From NCBI GenBank assembly GCA_017456895.1, contig JAFTIN010000050.1, positions 1-37,687 on the forward strand: 37,687 bases of DNA. Reading direction: 5' to 3'. Shown piece by piece: positions 33,603 to 37,687 of the stretch (within the stretch, counting starts at the first letter, position 1; each line of letters starts with the position of its first letter). Made by a program: the position numbers and the translations under genes. The DNA is from Clostridia bacterium (GTDB taxonomy: Bacteria > Bacillota > Clostridia > Oscillospirales > CAG-272). Under the pieces are notes generated by a model, which saw nothing but the letters and a program-made list of their open reading frames with translations, had not been told where the DNA came from and searched no databases.

Positions 33603-34535
33603 ATGGCAGATAAGAATTTTAACAAGAAAAATGACACCGCTCCGGTGACCGAGTCCGCACCCATCCCGGAAAACGTGGAGGTAGTGGGCATAAACTTCCG
33701 TGAAGCCGGAAAGATATATTATTTCGCTCCGAACGAGCTTTCCTTCAAGCTCGGTGACAAGGTCATCGTTGAGACTGCGCGCGGAGTGGAGATGGGTACT
33801 GTAAAGGTGCCCAATAAAACCGTGCCGGGAAGCGAGATCGTACCCCCGCTCAAGAGCGTAACAAGGCTTGCAACCCCGGAGGACATTGAAAGGGATCAGA
33901 GAAACCACGAGCTTGAGCTCGACGCGGCGCTCATCTGCAAGAAGAAAATAGCTAACCACAAGCTCGAAATGAGTCTGGTCGCTACCGAGTACACATTTGA
34001 TAACTCAAAGCTGATATTTTACTTCACCGCAGAGTCGAGAGTGGATTTCAGAGAGTTGGTTAAGGATCTGGCCTCCACCTTCCATACAAGGATCGAGCTT
34101 AGACAGATCGGAATACGCGATGAAGCAAAGATGATGGGCGGCCTTGCTGTATGCGGCAGAAAATACTGCTGTGCGGGATTCCTCACCGACTTTGTCCAAG
34201 TATCGATCAAAATGGCAAAGGAGCAGAACTTCTCTCTCAACTCCTCGAAGGTATCCGGCGCGTGCGGCAGACTTTTATGCTGCTTAAGATATGAGCACGA
34301 GACGTACGAGGAGGCTATCAAAAACACTCCCCCGATCGGTTCTATCGTTAAGACGTCAGACGGTGAAGGTGTTGTAATCGAAACAAAACCGCTGGCATCG
34401 GAGATCAAGGTTAAGTTTGAAAACGACGATAAAGAGTCGGTAAAGGTCTTTAAATGCCGCGAGGTAAAGGTTCTTAAGTACGGACGCAACAACCACACTG
34501 ATGAACCCATCGACGACGACGTACCGACAGATTAA
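33603..34535 (+). CDS. ricT: PSP1-domain protein RicT (YaaT)
   Basis: This 310-aa protein is the RicT/YaaT subunit of the RicA-RicF-RicT complex, which in B. subtilis binds iron-sulfur clusters and steers RNase Y maturation of mRNAs, and affects sporulation and competence. The PSP1 domain fills about 25-260. The conserved cysteine blocks CGRKYCC and CGRLLCC are intact. The C-terminus is acidic. It follows holB by 33 bp as in B. subtilis. Confidence 0.92.
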   Translation: MADKNFNKKNDTAPVTESAPIPENVEVVGINFREAGKIYYFAPNELSFKLGDKVIVETARGVEMGTVKVPNKTVPGSEIVPPLKSVTRLATPEDIERDQRNHELELDAALICKKKIANHKLEMSLVATEYTFDNSKLIFYFTAESRVDFRELVKDLASTFHTRIELRQIGIRDEAKMMGGLAVCGRKYCCAGFLTDFVQVSIKMAKEQNFSLNSSKVSGACGRLLCCLRYEHETYEEAIKNTPPIGSIVKTSDGEGVVIETKPLASEIKVKFENDDKESVKVFKCREVKVLKYGRNNHTDEPIDDDVPTD

Positions 34536-34565
34536 ACTTTATTTTAACTTTTTTGGAAAAGACTC

Positions 34566-34593
34566 TTGATTTTTTAAGAAGTTATGATAAAAT
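34566..34593 (+). promoter_or_regulatory. Promoter of the ferredoxin gene
   Basis: TTGATT (34566-34571), 16 bp, then TAAAAT (34588-34593). Confidence 0.55.
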
Positions 34594-34645
34594 AGATGTA
34601 TGGGAAGAGATTCCCTGCCAAAAGTTTTTTACGGAGGAATTTACA

Positions 34646-34816
34646 ATGGCTTTCAAGATTAGCGACGAGTGCATCTCCTGCGGTGCATGCGCAGACGGTT
34701 GCCCCACTTCCTGCATTTCCGAGGGTGATGGCAAGTTCGTAATCAATGCTGACGAGTGTATCTCCTGCGGTAACTGCGCAGACGTATGCCCTGTTGGCGC
34801 TCCTGCTGAGGAATAA
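34646..34816 (+). CDS. 2[4Fe-4S] ferredoxin
   Basis: This 56-aa bacterial-type ferredoxin has two CxxCxxCxxxCP cluster motifs (CISCGACADGCP near residue 9, CISCGNCADVCP near residue 38). It carries electrons in anaerobic metabolism. The ATG at 34646 has ACGGAGGA upstream and fits the compact clostridial ferredoxin length of 55-56. It has its own promoter and terminator, so it is probably expressed separately from ricT and trmN6. Confidence 0.95.
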   Translation: MAFKISDECISCGACADGCPTSCISEGDGKFVINADECISCGNCADVCPVGAPAEE

Positions 34817-34841
34817 TTTAGAGGAGTACATACACTCCTTA

Positions 34842-34872
34842 GGGGCTGTTGCTATGGCAACGCCCCTTTTTC
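34842..34872 (+). terminator. Terminator after ferredoxin
   Basis: GGGGC-T-GTTGC pairs with GCAAC-GCCCC around a TATG loop (one bulged T), followed by TTTTT. Confidence 0.85.
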
Positions 34873-34898
34873 CTTAAATCAAAAAACTTGGAGAAAAA

Positions 34899-35648
34899 AT
34901 GGAGCTTAAGAAAAACGAAAGACTTGACTACGTCAACGATAATATCGAGCTTATACAGAATACGGACGGTCTGACATTTGGAACCGACGCTCTTTTGCTC
35001 GCAGGATATATATGCGGCAAGTACAGCTCGGGTGTTGAACTCGGCGGAGGAACAGGAATAATCTCTATGCTCCTCATAACGCGAGGAAAAGCAGAACATA
35101 TAGATTGTCTCGAGATTCAAAAAGAGTACGCAGAGCTTATCGGCAGAAACGCCGAGCACAACAGCCTTGCCGACAGACTTAATCCCATATGTTTAGACGT
35201 AAGAGATTACACAAGAGAAAAGGAATGCGAGCTCGTTTTCACTAATCCGCCGTATATGAAAGCGACAAGCGGAAAAGCCAATCTTGATGATAAGAAGAAC
35301 GTGGCACGTCACGAAGTTGCAGGCACTATATACGACTTCTGCCGTTCGGCAGACAGATTGCTTAAGTACGGCGGCACCTTTGCCGTAGTGTACCGTCCCG
35401 ACAGGTTGATAGACCTAATTGATGCTTTGAGAAGCTCACACCTTGAGCCGAAGCGTATGACCTTCGTCTGCGCCAATGAGTCGAGCGAGCCATCAATGGT
35501 ACTTATCGAGGCGAAAAAAGGCGGAAAATGCGGACTAAAGTTTACAAAACCGTTGATTATATACAAGAATAAAGATAACAAGGAATACTCCGACGACATG
35601 AATTACATCATGAGCGAGGGTTCTTTCCCGAGGGAGTACAAGGTGTAA
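34899..35648 (+). CDS. trmN6: tRNA1(Val) adenine-37 N6-methyltransferase-like protein
   Basis: This 249-aa SAM-dependent methyltransferase has motif I VELGGGTGIISMLL (about 46-59) and the N6-adenine signature NPPY (about 113-116). It corresponds by sequence and place to B. subtilis YabB/TrmN6, which modifies A37 next to the anticodon of tRNA-Val. TTGGAGAAA precedes the start. rsmI begins 5 bp after its stop. Confidence 0.88.
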   Translation: MELKKNERLDYVNDNIELIQNTDGLTFGTDALLLAGYICGKYSSGVELGGGTGIISMLLITRGKAEHIDCLEIQKEYAELIGRNAEHNSLADRLNPICLDVRDYTREKECELVFTNPPYMKATSGKANLDDKKNVARHEVAGTIYDFCRSADRLLKYGGTFAVVYRPDRLIDLIDALRSSHLEPKRMTFVCANESSEPSMVLIEAKKGGKCGLKFTKPLIIYKNKDNKEYSDDMNYIMSEGSFPREYKV

Positions 35649-35653
35649 GTTAT

Positions 35654-36511
35654 ATGCAACAGAGTGAAAAAAATAAGGTTGAAGCCGCCACGCTGTATCT
35701 TGTCGGCACCCCTATAGGTAACCTCGCGGATATGACCGAGAGAGCTAAAAAGGTACTCTCTGAGGTTAGCTTTGTAGCCGCTGAGGATACGAGAAACTCT
35801 ATGAAACTGCTCTCCTATTTCGGTATACACGCAGAGCTTGTCAGCTACTACGAACACAACAAGCGTGAGAGCGGAGAGAAAATAGTGGCAAGACTGCTTG
35901 CCGGTGAATCCTGCGCGCTGATCACCGACGCAGGTATGCCTGCAATAAGTGATCCCGGTGAGGATCTGGTAAGACTTTGCTCAGAAGCCGGAGTTACAGT
36001 AAGAGTCGTTCCCGGGCCGTCGGCGTGTGTCAGCGCTCTTGCGCTCTCGGGCCTACCCACCGCAAGGTTTACGTTCGAAGGATTCCTGCCTGCTCAGAAG
36101 AATGACAGAAGGAGAAGGCTCGACGCTCTTAAGAGTGAGGAGCGCACTATGATTTTTTACGAGGCTCCGCACAAGCTCCGCGCGACGCTCGACGACATGC
36201 TCTCGGTGTTTGGGGCTGATAGGAAAATCTCGCTCTGCAGAGAGCTGACTAAGCTCAACGAGGAAGCATACAGAACCACGCTCGGCGAAGCTGCAGACTA
36301 CTACAAGGAGAAGGAGCCCCGAGGTGAATACGTGCTGGTGATAGAGGGCGGTACAGGATACGAAGGCGAGGACAATCCCCTCAATGCCCTGTCACCTGAG
36401 GAGCACGTCAGTCACTACGAAAACCTCGGTATGAAGAGAATGGACGCTATCAAGGCGGCCGCAAAGGACAGAGGTGTATCAAAGTCCGAGCTGTACAAGG
36501 AACTTATATAA
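35654..36511 (+). CDS. rsmI: 16S rRNA cytidine-1402 2'-O-methyltransferase
   Basis: This 285-aa enzyme methylates the ribose of C1402 in the ribosomal P site. The tetrapyrrole-methylase fold begins LYLVGTPIGNLADMTERA, and the GMPAISDPGEDLV and VPGPSACVSALALSG blocks are characteristic. The ATG has AAGGTG upstream, overlapping the trmN6 end. The trmN6-rsmI pair mirrors yabB-yabC of B. subtilis. Two terminators follow. Confidence 0.95.
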   Translation: MQQSEKNKVEAATLYLVGTPIGNLADMTERAKKVLSEVSFVAAEDTRNSMKLLSYFGIHAELVSYYEHNKRESGEKIVARLLAGESCALITDAGMPAISDPGEDLVRLCSEAGVTVRVVPGPSACVSALALSGLPTARFTFEGFLPAQKNDRRRRLDALKSEERTMIFYEAPHKLRATLDDMLSVFGADRKISLCRELTKLNEEAYRTTLGEAADYYKEKEPRGEYVLVIEGGTGYEGEDNPLNALSPEEHVSHYENLGMKRMDAIKAAAKDRGVSKSELYKELI

Positions 36512-36533
36512 AGAAAAAGTACGGGCAAATGAG

Positions 36534-36555
36534 CTGTACTCTTAAGTACGGTTTT
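36534..36555 (+). terminator. First terminator after rsmI
   Basis: A 7-bp stem (CTGTACT with AGTACGG, one G-T) around CTTA, followed by TTTT. Confidence 0.6.
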
Positions 36556-36599
36556 AGATAATTTCGAATTCGCATATTACAAGATTGAAGGCAACATTA

Positions 36600-36630
36600 C
36601 CCTCGTTCCAAAATGGAGCGAGGGATTTTA
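36600..36630 (+). terminator. Second terminator after rsmI
   Basis: A 10-bp stem CCCTCGTTCC with GGAGCGAGGG (one G-T) around AAAAT, followed by ATTTTA. The stem is nearly identical to the terminator at 20664. Confidence 0.75.
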
Positions 36631-36639
36631 TCTATATCC

Positions 36640-36668
36640 TTGAACAGTTCATAAAATTGTGATATAAT
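36640..36668 (+). promoter_or_regulatory. Strong promoter of a very short transcript upstream of merR
   Basis: TTGAAC (36640-36645), 17 bp, then TATAAT (36663-36668). The predicted transcript start is about 36675, only about 45 nt before the terminator at 36693-36720. Confidence 0.7.
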
Positions 36669-36692
36669 AAGCTTAAGATACTGAGAAACACG

Positions 36693-36720
36693 AAAACTCA
36701 ACTAAAAGTCGAGTTTTTTT
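36693..36720 (+). terminator. Terminator or attenuator directly after promoter, before merR
   Basis: AAAACTC-A-ACT pairs with AGT-C-GAGTTTT around AAA, with one mismatch, followed by a run of seven Ts. No start codon lies between the promoter and this stem. Confidence 0.75.
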
Positions 36721-36744
36721 AAAAAAATCCCCTTGCGTGAGGTA

Positions 36745-36775
36745 TTGCTCGTTACGCTGCGTAATGTTGTATAAT
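36745..36775 (+). promoter_or_regulatory. MerR-type promoter with central operator
   Basis: TTGCTC (36745-36750) and TATAAT (36770-36775) are separated by 19 bp, the overlong spacer typical of MerR-controlled promoters. The spacer holds the perfect palindrome TTACGC-T-GCGTAA (36752-36764). The regulator gene starts 22 bp further on, so autoregulation by twisting of this promoter is expected. Confidence 0.8.
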
Positions 36776-36797
36776 GAGCTCTGGGAGGTGATAAGCT

Positions 36798-37529
36798 ATG
36801 TCAAAATACACAACGGGAGAAATTGCAAAGCTCTGTGGCGTATCGGTAAGAACGGTTCAGTATTACGATGACCGAGGCATTCTCGTGCCGAGCGAGCTTT
36901 CCGAGGGCGGCCGCAGACTCTATACGGAGAACGACTTGAAGCGTATGCACATTATCTGTTTTCTGCGTGAAGCCGGACTCCCCATTAACAGCATCTCTGC
37001 CTTGTTTGCTGAGAAAAAGCCCGAAAACATCATTTCAATATTACTTGAACAACAGGAGCAGGTTCTGAGAGAAGAACTCTCCGAGTGCCAAGCAAAGCTT
37101 GACTTGACCCTGGGCATTAAGCGTGAACTGAAGGAGATCGATACTTTCTCCGTTGAATCTATCGGTGATATAGCGCACGTTATGAAACAAAAAAACAAGT
37201 TGAACAAAATGAGGTGGACTATGCTGCTTACGGGTATTCCCGTAACTGCACTGCAATGGACATCGATCGTCCTGTGGATCACAAACGGTCTTTGGTGGCT
37301 GTTCGTGGCATGGGCCCTCGTGGCAATTCCGTGGGGAATCTGCGTGTCTAAATATTACTTTAATCACGTTGCCTATATCTGCCCCGAATGTCACGAGATG
37401 TTCAAGCCAAAAATGAAGGAAGCATTATGGGCATATCACACACCGAAAATGCGCCGTCTGATCTGCCCCAAATGCGGTCGCAAGGGGCTTTGCGTTGAGG
37501 TGTATGCGGAAAAGGAGGATAAGAAATAA
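36798..37529 (+). CDS. Membrane-anchored MerR-family regulator with zinc ribbon
   Basis: This 243-aa protein begins with a MerR winged-helix (about 3-70, TGEIAKLCGVSVRTVQYYDD) and a dimerising coiled coil (about 75-135). Instead of a small ligand domain it has two membrane helices (about 140-160 and 164-184) and then a zinc ribbon with C195, C198, C223 and C226. The DNA-binding part is cytosolic; the hairpin topology puts the zinc ribbon back in the cytosol. A GGGAGGTG site precedes the ATG. The next gene starts on its stop codon (TAATG), so they are co-transcribed. The signal is unknown; a membrane or antibiotic stress is a guess from the neighbour. Confidence 0.85.
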   Translation: MSKYTTGEIAKLCGVSVRTVQYYDDRGILVPSELSEGGRRLYTENDLKRMHIICFLREAGLPINSISALFAEKKPENIISILLEQQEQVLREELSECQAKLDLTLGIKRELKEIDTFSVESIGDIAHVMKQKNKLNKMRWTMLLTGIPVTALQWTSIVLWITNGLWWLFVAWALVAIPWGICVSKYYFNHVAYICPECHEMFKPKMKEALWAYHTPKMRRLICPKCGRKGLCVEVYAEKEDKK

Positions 37530-37687
37530 TGGATATTATTGAGTTTCTTCCTTTTTTAATTCCGCTTGTGATTGTACAGTTTGCGCTGTTTGGATATACA
37601 CTGTATCATATTTTAACTCACAAGACATATAAGCGCGGTAATCGTGCTTTGTGGCTGGTCATTACCATTGCGCTGATGAATTTTGTC
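37529..37687 (+). CDS. PLDc_N-type small membrane protein (cut by window end)
   Basis: The 53 visible codons begin MDIIEFLPFLIPLVIVQFAL, a membrane helix. A short basic loop (HKTYKRGNRALW) and the start of a second helix follow. This matches the phospholipase D N-terminal (PLDc_N) two-helix domain, usually a stand-alone protein of about 65-75 aa. It overlaps the merR stop by one base, and GGAGG lies upstream. In related genomes such genes are often followed by ABC transporter genes, from memory; that region is beyond the window. Confidence 0.7.
   Translation, partial: MDIIEFLPFLIPLVIVQFALFGYTLYHILTHKTYKRGNRALWLVITIALMNFV

Noticed and set aside
1-37687. CRISPR arrays, insertion sequences or phage genes.
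   Set aside because: No regularly spaced repeats, no transposase, integrase, capsid or terminase reading frames were found on either strand.

Overview
The window looks like a chromosomal segment of an uncultured, anaerobic member of the Clostridia (Bacillota). The signs are strong Shine-Dalgarno sites, sigma-A promoters with 17 bp spacers, a spoIIR sporulation gene, a LysM protein of spore-coat type, a radical-SAM gene, a bacterial ferredoxin, a DAP dehydrogenase, and a holB-ricT-trmN6-rsmI block resembling the Bacillus subtilis yaa/yab region. The carbohydrate genes (GH2, GH88) would suit a gut or rumen organism. I cannot name a genus. No phage, insertion sequence or CRISPR array is visible.

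Left part (1-9842). The window opens inside a tRNA-Ser gene on the minus strand, with a second, broken tRNA-Ser half-copy about 190 bp away. A Y-family polymerase with a YolD-like partner follows. Next come an ADP-ribosylglycohydrolase carrying an extra C-terminal beta domain, a cysteine-rich membrane protein, and a minus-strand acyltransferase/GltS-like transporter pair. The end of a minus-strand operon encoding DUF1846, SDR and a TlpA-like lipoprotein completes this part.

Middle (9845-17483). This holds the start of the DUF1846 operon, a CPBP protease/GH2 pair on the plus strand, a tspO-ddh pair and a GH88 unsaturated glucuronyl hydrolase on the minus strand. The 340 bp between GH88 and tspO contain no credible gene but fold into a compact four-way-junction-like structure with stable tetraloops on the minus strand.

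Right-centre (17484-28983). In order: spoIIR, smpB, a ydbS/ydbT-like PH-domain pair, and an ECF sigma factor overlapping a membrane-anchored beta-propeller protein with sigma-A and ECF-like promoters in tandem. A CadC/HMA/CadA-type metal efflux operon with a visible operator follows. Then come a lipoprotein with an RsgI-type domain and its Asn-Pro motif, and a LysM/GH18-like protein whose catalytic acidic residues are gone.

Right end (28985-37687). metG-tatD-radical SAM run on the minus strand. holB-ricT-ferredoxin-trmN6-rsmI run on the plus strand, mostly translation and genome maintenance. The window closes with a membrane-anchored MerR regulator that has a classic 19 bp-spacer promoter and a tiny promoter-terminator unit in front of it. 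A truncated PLDc_N-type protein follows and runs off the end.
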